From: Bacteroidetes bacterium GWF2_41_31
GTDB taxonomy: Bacteria; Bacteroidota; Bacteroidia; Bacteroidales; F082
Reading direction: 5' to 3'
Length of the DNA stretch: 64,000 bases
Assembly (NCBI GenBank): GCA_001769215.1
Contig: MEOL01000037.1
Coordinates: 165,185 to 229,184 of the forward strand
Shown: piece after piece, positions 1 to 8,262 of the stretch
Layout of the letters: every line of letters starts with the position of its first letter
Position numbering within the stretch: the first letter of the stretch is position 1
Position numbers and translations under genes: made by a program
Notes under the pieces: generated by a model
Databases searched by the model: none
What the model saw: only the letters and a program-made list of their open reading frames with translations
What the model was told of the DNA's origin: nothing

Positions 1-22
1 CCGCAATGAGGTAGAAAAATAA

Positions 23-55
23 ATTGCATTAAACTAAAATAAATTTTTAACTTTG
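23..55 (+). promoter_or_regulatory. Promoter of the exbB operon
   Basis: The Bacteroidota primary sigma factor recognises a -7 element TAnnTTTG and a -33 TTG/TTTG. Here TAACTTTG lies at 48-55 and TTG at 24-26, separated by 21 bp, about 47 nt before the ExbB start codon. The same spacing is seen before the tRNA-Gln gene in this window. The match is seen in sequence; promoter activity is inferred. Confidence 0.6.
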
Positions 56-102
56 TCCAATCGTAAAAGTTAACTAAAAACTGATCATCAATTTTTACAA
101 AC

Positions 103-924
103 ATGAGAAAATTAATCGCGTTTCTTACCATCGTTGTTTTGATAACCTCGGGCTTATCAAACTACAGTTATGCACAGGCCACCAACACAGAGAGCGCTAC
201 TCCGGTTGAAGCAGCCGCTGCTGGTGATGCTGTTACACCTTCTGAAGAAATAGTGCAGGCTGTAGCAACAGTTGCTGAACCTGAAGTTCAGAAATCATTT
301 CACCAGGTGTTGAAAGAAAAATTTATTGAAGGTGGCCCCGGTTTTATGGGAATTGTTTTGCTTGCCCTTATTTTTGGCTTGGCCATCAGCATCGAGCGTA
401 TCATTTACCTCAGCATGGCTTCCATTAACACAGGCAAACTCCTCAAAAACATTGAGGCAGCACTGGATAAAGGTGGCATCGAAAAAGCAAAAGAAGTTCT
501 TCGCGACACACGCGGGCCTGTTGCCAGTATCTTTAGCGAAGGGCTCAACCGTTTCGACGATGGCCTGGGCGAAGTTGAAAAAGCCGTTATATCATACGGA
601 AGCGTAGTGACCGGACGCCTCGAGGCCGGCGTTAGTTGGATTTCACTTTTCATTGCCCTGGCTCCTATGCTCGGGTTTATGGGAACTGTAATTGGGATGA
701 TTCAGGCCTTTGATGCTATTGCAGCCGCCGGAGATATCTCTCCAACGGTTGTTGCTGACGGTATTAAAGTGGCTTTGTTGACTACCGTTTTCGGTTTGAT
801 CGTAGCTATCATACTTCAAATTTTTTACAATTACATTGTTTCCAAAATTGAAAGCCTCGTCAACGATATGGAAGACAGCTCCATTGCCTTTATTGATATC
901 CTGTCGCAACACATTAAAAAATAA
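103..924 (+). CDS. exbB: MotA/TolQ/ExbB proton channel family protein
   Basis: This is the inner-membrane proton channel subunit that, with ExbD, energises a TonB- or Tol-type transducer using proton motive force. The 273-aa protein starts with a cleavable-looking signal peptide (residues 1-25), followed by an Ala/Glu-rich periplasmic stretch to about residue 75. The MotA/TolQ/ExbB core follows: one membrane helix at about 81-103, a cytoplasmic loop, and two helices at about 178-200 and 222-245. The Gly/Met-rich segment GFMGTVIGMIQAF (191-203) is typical of the family. The N-terminal extension is longer than in E. coli ExbB, and such extensions are common in Bacteroidota. It is the first gene of a four-gene operon, five bases before the next gene. 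Confidence 0.92.
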   Translation: MRKLIAFLTIVVLITSGLSNYSYAQATNTESATPVEAAAAGDAVTPSEEIVQAVATVAEPEVQKSFHQVLKEKFIEGGPGFMGIVLLALIFGLAISIERIIYLSMASINTGKLLKNIEAALDKGGIEKAKEVLRDTRGPVASIFSEGLNRFDDGLGEVEKAVISYGSVVTGRLEAGVSWISLFIALAPMLGFMGTVIGMIQAFDAIAAAGDISPTVVADGIKVALLTTVFGLIVAIILQIFYNYIVSKIESLVNDMEDSSIAFIDILSQHIKK

Positions 925-929
925 AGATC

Positions 930-1391
930 ATGAAAGATAGTATTCACTCAATAACAAAAGTGATTTTGATCGTTCTGCTGGCGTTGTCTGTTGTTTCAGG
1001 CTTGATTTTCTATGGCCTGTTTGATTTCAACAGAACCCTCGACATGATGATGGACGATCTGAATAACCCTTATATGAATGAAATCTTTTACTGGTCGGCT
1101 ATATTATTGGGTATTATTGTGCTCATCACAATACTCTCACCTATTTATAACATTATCCTCAATCCCAAAGACGGGAAAGCCATACTTTTTAGTATAGGCG
1201 CTTTTGCCGTTGTTATTTTAATAGGTTATGCCCTTGCCGATAATGAGTTTTCTGAATATGAACTGGAAAAATTGAAAACCACCGCTGAAGTCTCCACTTA
1301 TGTAGGTATGGGACTCTATACCACCTACATCACTTTTGGTATCACAGTGCTTTCAATTATATACGCATCCGTGGTAAAATTGTTTAAATAA
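930..1391 (+). CDS. Four-helix membrane protein inside the exb operon
   Basis: I do not recognise a named family. The 153-aa protein shows four hydrophobic segments (about residues 10-32, 50-72, 84-104 and 128-149) and an acidic loop (NEFSEYELEKLK) between the third and fourth. It sits between exbB and the first exbD with gaps of 5 and 7 bases, so it is almost certainly co-translated with them. Its position suggests an accessory subunit or assembly factor of the Exb complex (inference). It has no nucleotide-binding or catalytic motif. Confidence 0.75.
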   Translation: MKDSIHSITKVILIVLLALSVVSGLIFYGLFDFNRTLDMMMDDLNNPYMNEIFYWSAILLGIIVLITILSPIYNIILNPKDGKAILFSIGAFAVVILIGYALADNEFSEYELEKLKTTAEVSTYVGMGLYTTYITFGITVLSIIYASVVKLFK

Positions 1392-1398
1392 TCGCATT

Positions 1399-1977
1399 AT
1401 GGCTATAAAAGCATCCCCGGAAATAAACGCCGGATCGATGGCAGACATCGCCTTCCTCCTGCTGATCTTCTTCCTTGTGACTACAACCATGGACGTCGAC
1501 ACGGGGATCACCAGGAAGTTGCCACCACCAGTCGAAAACAATGAAGAAGATATAGATGTTAAAGATCGAAATGTATTGAAAATATTAGTCAATAGCCAGG
1601 ACAGGTTGCTCGTTGATGGAAGACCGGGAGACATCAGTCAACTAAAATTTAAGGTAATTGACTTTATTACACCACATCCGGGCAATGACGAATATCCTGA
1701 AGTTACAACTAAACACATCGATCAATTGAACCGGGATATCACTATTTCAAAGGGTATCGTGTCGTTGAAAAATGACAGGGGAACCTCGTATGACATGTAT
1801 ATTCAAGTCCAGAATGAGTTGGCGGCTGGTTTTAATGAGTTGAAAGACCGGTTCTCCATGGAAATGTATGGGCAGAAGTATAGTGCCCTTATCGACAATG
1901 ATAAAATCGACGCGGTAAATGCCGCGGTACCTGTAGCCATTTCGGAAGCAGAACCTGAAGATATAGGAGGAAAATAA
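1399..1977 (+). CDS. exbD: ExbD/TolR family biopolymer transport protein (first copy)
   Basis: ExbD is the single-pass partner of ExbB, and its membrane aspartate is the proton-relay residue. In this 192-aa protein the N-terminus SPEINAGSMADIAFLLLIFF places Asp16 at the start of the only membrane helix (about 15-32), as in the family. The rest is a periplasmic domain, longer than E. coli ExbD (about 141 aa), with an extra loop at about 85-120. The stop codon is one base before the next gene. Two exbD genes in one operon is a recurring Bacteroidota arrangement. Confidence 0.9.
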   Translation: MAIKASPEINAGSMADIAFLLLIFFLVTTTMDVDTGITRKLPPPVENNEEDIDVKDRNVLKILVNSQDRLLVDGRPGDISQLKFKVIDFITPHPGNDEYPEVTTKHIDQLNRDITISKGIVSLKNDRGTSYDMYIQVQNELAAGFNELKDRFSMEMYGQKYSALIDNDKIDAVNAAVPVAISEAEPEDIGGK

Positions 1978-1978
1978 T

Positions 1979-2449
1979 ATGTCAAGATTTAAATCCAAAA
2001 AAAGTAAAGGGTCACCTGCCATTAACACGTCTTCGTTGCCCGACATCATTTTCATGTTGCTGTTCTTCTTCATGGTAACTACCGTCATGCGTGAAGTTAC
2101 ACTGAAGGTGAAGACAAAATTACCTCAGGCTACCGAAATTCAGAAACTCGAAAAGAAATCGTTGGTGAGCTATATTTACATCGGCCCCCCCGTGAAATCT
2201 GCCCTTTATGGTACCAACTCACGTATTCAGTTGAACGATACCTTTGCAACAATAGATAATATTCAGGAATTTGTGACCAAGGAACGCGAAGACCGCGATG
2301 AGGCCGACAAGAAATTCATCACCACCTCACTTAAAGTGGACGGATTAACAAAAATGGGTATTGTTTCCGATGTTAAACAGGAACTGCGTAAAGCAGGAGC
2401 TTTAAAAATTAACTACTCAACCCGCAAAGGGAAAAAAGAAAAGAGATAA
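1979..2449 (+). CDS. exbD: ExbD/TolR family biopolymer transport protein (second copy)
   Basis: This second ExbD paralogue has 156 aa. A basic N-terminus (SRFKSKKSK) precedes SPAINTSSLPDIIFMLLFFF, with the proton-relay aspartate at residue 22 and one membrane helix at about 22-38. The periplasmic domain ends in a lysine-rich tail. It diverges clearly from the copy just upstream, so the two probably form a heteromeric ExbD pair in the complex (inference). It is the last gene of the operon, ten bases before the hairpin terminator. Confidence 0.9.
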   Translation: MSRFKSKKSKGSPAINTSSLPDIIFMLLFFFMVTTVMREVTLKVKTKLPQATEIQKLEKKSLVSYIYIGPPVKSALYGTNSRIQLNDTFATIDNIQEFVTKEREDRDEADKKFITTSLKVDGLTKMGIVSDVKQELRKAGALKINYSTRKGKKEKR

Positions 2450-2460
2450 AAAACGCGATA

Positions 2461-2498
2461 AAAAAAAAGCCTTCATCGATGATGAAGGCTTTTTTTTA
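2461..2498. terminator. Bidirectional intrinsic terminator between exbD and rnr
   Basis: An 11-bp perfect stem (left arm 2467-2477, right arm 2481-2491) with a GAT loop is flanked by an A-tract on the left and a T-tract on the right. It can therefore terminate both the plus-strand exb operon and the minus-strand RNase R transcript, which converge here. Confidence 0.9.
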
Positions 2499-4643
2499 TT
2501 CAATTAACTTGAAATCCAGCTTTCGGTGTTCCAGATCCACATTCTTAACCAGTACTTTAACCTGATCGCCTAATCGATATATTTTATTGCTGTTACGTCC
2601 GATAATCCTATAATTGTCTTCGTCCAAATAGTAGTAATCATCATCAAAATCGGCAAAACGGATCAGGCCTTCGCTTCTCGAAATATTGAGTTCCACGAAA
2701 ATGCCCCATTTGCTAACGCCAGAGATCTTACCATCAAAAACTTTACCCATCTTATCGAGTAGAAATTCCACTTGTTTATATTTAATAGAATCGCGTTCGG
2801 CCTGCACGGCTTTACGTTCCATGTCGGATGAATGTTTGCACATCTCCTCATAAACCTCCTTATTGGCCGAAGGGCCACCATGCAAATAAATTTCGAGCAG
2901 ACGATGTACCATCAAATCGGGATAACGCCTGATGGGCGAGGTAAAATGTGAATAGAAAGGAAACGCCAGTCCATAATGCCCAATGTTGTCAGTTGAATAC
3001 TCGGCTTTGGCCATCGTGCGAACGGCAATGGTTTCGATCATGCTCTCCTCCCCTTTCCCGTGAATCTTTTCAAACAAAGCATTATAGGAGGACGCCAGTG
3101 CTTCTCTCGAGTTCACGTTGAGCGAATAACCCAATTTTTTAAGAAATTGAACAAAGGTATTTAGCTTTTCAGGGTTTGGTTCGTCATGAATCCGGTAAAC
3201 AAACGTCTTGTTTTTTTTACCAGGTTCCGGTTTCCCTATGTATTCGGCCACGTGTTTATTCGCCAGCAGCATAAACTCTTCAACCAGGTGATTCGATTCC
3301 TTTTGTTCCTTGATATAAGTTTCAATGGGCTTTCCTTTGTCATCCAGTTTAAATTTAATTTCTTCCGAATTGAAATTGATGGCACCGCTGTTAAACCGCT
3401 TTTTGCGCAATTGCGAGGCCAAGGCATGCAATACCTGGATTTCCGTATTGAATTCACCTTTCCCGGTTTCGATTATCTCCTGGGCCTCTTCATAGGTAAA
3501 TCGCCTGTCGGAATGGATGATGGTCTTTCCAAACCAACGATGGGTTACCTCTGCCTTTTGGTTCATGGAAAACACCGCTGAAAAAGTGAGCTTATCCTCA
3601 TCGGGGCGCAGCGAACAGACATTGTTCGATAGTTTCTCGGGCAACATGGGAATCACCCGGTCGACCAGATAAATGGAAGTACCACGTTCAAAAGCTTCTT
3701 TGTCGAGAGAGGTTCCCTGACGTACAAAATGACTCACATCGGCAATGTGTATTCCTACTTCCCACGAATTGTCGTCCTGCTTTTTAATGGAGATGGCGTC
3801 ATCAAAGTCTTTGGCATCGTAGGGGTCAATAGTCATGGTAAAGGTGTTCCTGAAATCTTTCCGAAGCGCTATTTCTTCTTTGCTTATGCTGGCATCCAAT
3901 TTCTCGGCGGCCTGCTCCACCTCCCTGGAAAAGGAAAGAGGAAAGTCGTTGTCGGCGAGAATGGACTTCATCTCTACATCGTTATTCCCCGGCATCCCCA
4001 ATACTTCGGTGATTTCACCAAACGGGTTATTGGCATGCTCGGGCCATTCGATGATTTTTACAATCACCTTTTCTCCATTTTTAGCGTTCTTCAGGTGATC
4101 GGGTTGAATAAAAATGTCGTAAGGCATATTCTGGCTGTCGGCAATGACGAAACCAAAGTTTTTGTTGGTTTCAAGAATACCCACATAGGTGTCTTTACGT
4201 CTCTCGATCACCTCTGTAATCTGACCTTCGGTCTTGTGGTCCTTTCTTTTTGGAAAAAGAAATACCTTGACCAGATCACCATGCAGTGCATGGCCAACAT
4301 TGCTTGAGGCAACAAAAATGTCATCGCCTCCTTCCTCCGAAATAATATAGGCTTTGCCGGTATTTTTCATGTCCACAGTTCCTGTTACATACTTTTTCTT
4401 GTTGGCCAAAGCCTGCAACCTCTCGGGGTTAAGCATGTATTTCCCGGTTTTCACTACCAGCAAGTCCTTGTTGGTAGTTAATTCGTCCAGTAGATTGAGT
4501 AGGTTACTGCGACCAGCCTTGTCGGTAATACCGATCAGGTGGCCAATTTGTTTGTAGTTATATTTTTTAAAAGGGTTCTCTGCAAAGATGCTGAGTACTA
4601 CCCCTGCCATGGCATTTTTTGGATAGTTTGATTTTTTTGACAT
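2496..4643 (-). CDS. rnr: Ribonuclease R
   Basis: This is a 3'-5' hydrolytic exoribonuclease of the RNB family that degrades structured RNA. The 715 residues show an N-terminal winged-helix region (about 1-75), two cold-shock-type OB folds (about 84-130 and 152-200), the RNB catalytic core, and a C-terminal S1 domain (about 632-712). The metal-binding motif DPYDAKDFDDA is at 273-283 and HIADVSHFV follows at 299-307. The length is normal for Bacteroidota, shorter than E. coli RNase R because the basic tail is missing. It lies 11 bp downstream of the ABC ATPase gene on the same strand, so the two may share a transcript. Confidence 0.95.
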   Translation of the reverse strand: MSKKSNYPKNAMAGVVLSIFAENPFKKYNYKQIGHLIGITDKAGRSNLLNLLDELTTNKDLLVVKTGKYMLNPERLQALANKKKYVTGTVDMKNTGKAYIISEEGGDDIFVASSNVGHALHGDLVKVFLFPKRKDHKTEGQITEVIERRKDTYVGILETNKNFGFVIADSQNMPYDIFIQPDHLKNAKNGEKVIVKIIEWPEHANNPFGEITEVLGMPGNNDVEMKSILADNDFPLSFSREVEQAAEKLDASISKEEIALRKDFRNTFTMTIDPYDAKDFDDAISIKKQDDNSWEVGIHIADVSHFVRQGTSLDKEAFERGTSIYLVDRVIPMLPEKLSNNVCSLRPDEDKLTFSAVFSMNQKAEVTHRWFGKTIIHSDRRFTYEEAQEIIETGKGEFNTEIQVLHALASQLRKKRFNSGAINFNSEEIKFKLDDKGKPIETYIKEQKESNHLVEEFMLLANKHVAEYIGKPEPGKKNKTFVYRIHDEPNPEKLNTFVQFLKKLGYSLNVNSREALASSYNALFEKIHGKGEESMIETIAVRTMAKAEYSTDNIGHYGLAFPFYSHFTSPIRRYPDLMVHRLLEIYLHGGPSANKEVYEEMCKHSSDMERKAVQAERDSIKYKQVEFLLDKMGKVFDGKISGVSKWGIFVELNISRSEGLIRFADFDDDYYYLDEDNYRIIGRNSNKIYRLGDQVKVLVKNVDLEHRKLDFKLIE

Positions 4644-4654
4644 TTGATTGGTTA

Positions 4655-6343
4655 TTAAATTGTTGAGGTTAGTGAAGGAAGAGATGAAATCAGTTTACCG
4701 GTGTACTCCGATTTGGGATGATAATAAATCTCATCGGCATTTCCGATTTCCACTATTTTTCCGTCCTTCATCACCATAATTCTGTCGGACATGTATTTAA
4801 CTACCGACAGGTCGTGTGAAATAAATATATAAGTAAATCCAAATTCTCGTTTTAGTTCATTCAGCAAATTTAACACTTTTGCCTGAACCGAGACATCCAG
4901 TGCCGAAACGGCTTCGTCGCAGATAATAAAGCGGGGGTTAAGTGCCAGGGCCCTGGCGATGACGATGCGTTGCCGCTGACCTCCCGAGAACTCATGCGGA
5001 TAGCGGTTCATCTGTTGAGCCGTTAACCCAACACGTTCCAGCAACTCAGCAGCTTTAGTCAACCGTTCTTTCCTGTTTTTGATTAACTTGTGCACCTTCA
5101 TGGGTTCCATAATGGCTTTGCCGATGCTCATCCGTGGATTAAGCGACGAATAGGGATCCTGGAAAACAATATTCAGGTTCCGACGGGTGGCTTTAAGCGC
5201 CTGGCGCGAAATGTGCATCAGGTCGTTGCCTTCAAATAAAATAGTGCCTTCATCGGGTTGTATAAGTTGCAGTATGGCTCGCCCGAGCGTCGACTTACCA
5301 CATCCGGATTCACCTACCAGACCCAGTGTTTCACCCGGGAAAACCTGAAAAGATACTTCATTTACCGCTTTCATTTCGCGGGTAACCTTTCCCAATAAAT
5401 TGCGTTCCACAGGATAACTTTTGGTGAGATTTGTTACATCCAACGCAGGTTTCAATCCTTTTAACTGATAATCGACCGGATTTCTGGTCAGTATTTCATT
5501 GGTGGGTTTCAGTTCAGTGGTTCCATGTAAAAAATCTTCGATTACCGGAAGGTGTTCGGGCCTGGAATCCAGGGGTGGACGGCATGCCAGAAGTCCTTTT
5601 GTATAGGGATGTTGCGGATGGGTAAAAACGTCGGAGCAAAGACCTTGTTCCACAATACTTCCTTTGTACATCACCGCAACCCGGTCGGCTACCCTGGATA
5701 CCACACCCAGATCGTGGCTGATAAACACCAGACTCATGCCCTTGGTTTTACGCAGGTGGTCGAGCAGTTCAAGAATCTCCTTTTGCACCGTTACATCCAA
5801 TGCTGTGGTAGGTTCGTCAGCAATCAGCAGCGAAGGGTTGTTGGCGATGGCGATGGCAATCATCACACGTTGTTTCTGTCCACCCGAAAGTTCGTGGGGA
5901 TAGGAACGGAGCATTTGTTCGGGTCTGGGAAGGTTTACCTGTTTAAAAAGAGAAATCACCTGTGCATTGGCCTCTTTGGAGGATACTTTTTGATGACGGA
6001 GAATACTTTCTGCCACCTGATTGCCGCAGCGCATCACCGGATTGAGCGAAGTCATGGGTTCCTGGAAAATCATGGCGATTTGTTGTCCCCGAAACAGGTT
6101 CATTTCTTTTGACGATAAAGCCAGCAAATTGGTGTTTTTGAAAACAATTTTCCCGGAACGAAGTAGTGCTTGCTTCGGGAGCAGTCCCATGATGGCCAGT
6201 GCCGTGAGCGACTTGCCGGAACCAGATTCACCCACCAGTCCGATAGATTCACCTTTTTTTAGGGTCAAATCAATTCCGCTGACGGCCGTGGTTTCTTCCG
6301 TTCTGTTTTTAAATGCGATATGTAGATTTTCAATGTGGAGCAA
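4655..6343 (-). CDS. Double-ATPase peptide/nickel-type ABC transporter protein
   Basis: One 562-aa polypeptide carries two complete nucleotide-binding domains, resembling DppD fused to DppF, as in YejF or GsiA. The first has Walker A GESGSGKS at 38-45, signature LSGGQKQR near 155 and Walker [13 protein letters not shown]. The second has Walker [10 protein letters not shown] near 344, FSGGQRQR and [11 protein letters not shown]. The linker between them carries the oligopeptide-transporter motif [11 protein letters not shown]. It would power uptake of peptides or a related solute at the inner membrane. No permease or binding-protein gene is nearby, so its partners must be encoded elsewhere. Both ATPase sites look intact. 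Confidence 0.9.
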   Translation of the reverse strand: MLHIENLHIAFKNRTEETTAVSGIDLTLKKGESIGLVGESGSGKSLTALAIMGLLPKQALLRSGKIVFKNTNLLALSSKEMNLFRGQQIAMIFQEPMTSLNPVMRCGNQVAESILRHQKVSSKEANAQVISLFKQVNLPRPEQMLRSYPHELSGGQKQRVMIAIAIANNPSLLIADEPTTALDVTVQKEILELLDHLRKTKGMSLVFISHDLGVVSRVADRVAVMYKGSIVEQGLCSDVFTHPQHPYTKGLLACRPPLDSRPEHLPVIEDFLHGTTELKPTNEILTRNPVDYQLKGLKPALDVTNLTKSYPVERNLLGKVTREMKAVNEVSFQVFPGETLGLVGESGCGKSTLGRAILQLIQPDEGTILFEGNDLMHISRQALKATRRNLNIVFQDPYSSLNPRMSIGKAIMEPMKVHKLIKNRKERLTKAAELLERVGLTAQQMNRYPHEFSGGQRQRIVIARALALNPRFIICDEAVSALDVSVQAKVLNLLNELKREFGFTYIFISHDLSVVKYMSDRIMVMKDGKIVEIGNADEIYYHPKSEYTGKLISSLPSLTSTI

Positions 6344-6721
6344 AATGGTTCTTCAGTTATGAGGCCCAAAGTTACTCAAAATGGAGCTGTGGAGGATGAG
6401 TGAAGAAATAAAGTGGTGATAGGAAGCCTGGATATTTTAAAAATCTTTAAGAAAACATTACTGTCACGATTTGAAATGGGACAGAGTTACACTTATTTTT
6501 TTTATAAAGAGATATAGCTTCATATTCTCATTGCAAATTTTCTTCCTGGATTTTCACGACCTCTGTTCATTAAAATAATTCCTATTTTTGGTTTATCACA
6601 GAAAAGAAAGAATTTAGGTTATATCTGACAAGTACAAATATTGAAATGATGTTTAGTTGGTTTATTCAATCATAGTAAACTGATGTCAAATAGTAGGATT
6701 CAGATCATTAACTAAAACCAA
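6344..6721. other. Intergenic region with divergent promoter elements
   Basis: This 378-bp AT-rich gap separates the divergent ABC-ATPase and GNAT genes. CAAAGTTA at 6367-6374 is a minus-strand TAACTTTG -7 element, 24 nt from the ABC-ATPase start. TATTTTTG at 6583-6590 is a plus-strand -7 match, but it is 131 nt from the GNAT start and has no clear -33. I see no open reading frame or gene remnant. Confidence 0.4.
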
Positions 6722-7258
6722 ATGAACGTAATATTAGAAACAGAAAGATTGCTGCTACGGGAATTGAATTTGAATGATTCTCAATTTATGATCGAATTGC
6801 TCAACAGTCCCGGTTGGTTGCAATTTATTGGTGACCGGAATGTTCGGACAGAAACCCAGTCCATGGCCTACCTTGAGCACGGTCCACTGAGAAGCTACAG
6901 AGAAAATGGCTTTGGATTGTATTTGGTGGAAAGAAAATCGGACCACCTGGGGGTGGGTCTTTGTGGTATACTGAAACGTGATTTTCTGGAAGTTCCCGAT
7001 ATCGGATTTGCCTTTCTACCTGAATTCAATGGTATGGGCTATGCTTATGAAAGTGCCGGTGCAACAATGAAATATGCCACCGACACTTTAAAAATCCCGC
7101 ACCTTTGTGCCATTACAACTCCGGAAAATGTTCGTTCAATACGGCTTTTGGAGAAAATCGGACTGAAATTATCCGGCACCATTCTATATCCTGAAACCAA
7201 TGAGGAGTTGCTCCTGTTTAGCACTAAGAGTGATGTGCAGGTCTACCGGCTAACTTAA
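6722..7258 (+). CDS. GNAT family N-acetyltransferase (RimJ/RimL-like)
   Basis: This 178-aa protein fits the RimJ/RimL-type acetyltransferase_3 fold, which transfers an acetyl group from acetyl-CoA to a primary amine. It opens with the typical strand ILETERLLLRELNLNDSQFM. The acetyl-CoA binding region is weak: the usual glycine-rich Q/RxxGxG/A loop is FNGMGYAYESAGA at about 101-113. The segment TTPENVRSIRLLEKIGLKL (about 138-156) is a strong family hallmark. It stands alone, and its substrate is unknown. Confidence 0.85.
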   Translation: MNVILETERLLLRELNLNDSQFMIELLNSPGWLQFIGDRNVRTETQSMAYLEHGPLRSYRENGFGLYLVERKSDHLGVGLCGILKRDFLEVPDIGFAFLPEFNGMGYAYESAGATMKYATDTLKIPHLCAITTPENVRSIRLLEKIGLKLSGTILYPETNEELLLFSTKSDVQVYRLT

Positions 7259-7344
7259 TAATTGTATATTGCAACATTCTGACCAACATCTGGAATACGG
7301 GTTGATTGTGGTTATTTAATTGATTATCAGAAGAAAGAAAAAGC

Positions 7345-7995
7345 ATGTGTTTTTCACCGGAAGCCAGTTTCGCAGGGGGCGTTGTACTTATTTCCATAGG
7401 TGTTGCTACTGTCAGGCGCATACAAAAACCCTCTCAGTTGTTGTTTGCCTTGATTCCGATTTTCTTTGGACTTCAGCAATTGGCTGAGGGATTCGTGTGG
7501 GTATCGTTGCAAAATCCTGAATATTTTCAGATTCAAAAGGCGAGTACCTTGGCCTATTTAATATTCGCACAGGTTTTTTGGCCTGCCTACATTCCTCTTT
7601 CGGTACTGCTTATGGAAGAAAATCAAAAGAGAAAACGAATTTTAAAGGTATTTCTAGTTACCGGGATTGTGGTGTTTTTGTATTATACTTTTTGTTTGAT
7701 TTACTTTGATGTCTACCCGCAGATTGAACATTACCATATTCGCTATTATAAGGGTTTCCCAAAATTTTTAAACAATCCGGTACTTGCCATTTACCTGATT
7801 TCTACGCTTGCTCCGTTGTTTATTTCGACCATAAAGGGACTCCGGTATTTCGGGGCATTGATGTTTTTTTCGTGCTTGGTAACAGCCATTTTCTATACAC
7901 AATACCTCACTTCGGTGTGGTGCTTTTTTGCAGCGATCATCAGTTTGGTGATCTATTGGATCGTCAGGGATTTAAACAGGAAATCCATCGATTAA
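7345..7995 (+). CDS. DUF6629-like integral membrane protein
   Basis: The 216-aa protein has about seven hydrophobic segments. Its N-terminus MCFSPEASFAGGVVLISIGV matches the conserved opening (MCFS..ASF..G) of a small membrane family that I recall as DUF6629; members have no known function. A conserved-looking FGLQQLAEGFVW lies near residue 45. The gene is monocistronic, 86 bp after the GNAT gene. No enzymatic motif is visible. The family name is from memory and should be confirmed by a Pfam search. Confidence 0.7.
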   Translation: MCFSPEASFAGGVVLISIGVATVRRIQKPSQLLFALIPIFFGLQQLAEGFVWVSLQNPEYFQIQKASTLAYLIFAQVFWPAYIPLSVLLMEENQKRKRILKVFLVTGIVVFLYYTFCLIYFDVYPQIEHYHIRYYKGFPKFLNNPVLAIYLISTLAPLFISTIKGLRYFGALMFFSCLVTAIFYTQYLTSVWCFFAAIISLVIYWIVRDLNRKSID

Positions 7996-8121
7996 ATCCT
8001 GCCCTGCACTCTGCTGCGATAAATGTTTTCCGGCAGTGGTATTTGTCAGAGTAGACTTCCCTTCAATAATATACATTAAATATTTTACCCCTGTAATCCA
8101 GGTAATTAAAACTTAAATTTT

Positions 8122-8129
8122 TAGTTTTG
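8122..8129 (+). promoter_or_regulatory. Putative -7 promoter element before the 670-aa gene
   Basis: TAGTTTTG fits TAnnTTTG. It lies 133 nt before the ATG at 8263, and no -33 TTG is seen at the usual spacing. The leader between holds no convincing gene. Confidence 0.25.
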
Positions 8130-8262
8130 TATAAAGAAAGTCGGGTGACAGGAAACTGTTATTTCAGATTTAATATGGGACATCTTTCAATTTCAGTCAG
8201 TAACGGGATGGACCGAAATCCCACTTACCTAAAGATCACATACGTTAACGGAAATTGGAAAA

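Noticed and set aside
3186..4307. Plus-strand ORFs of 131 and 192 aa across the rnr gene
   Set aside because: They are antisense shadows of RNase R, which has full motif support on the minus strand.
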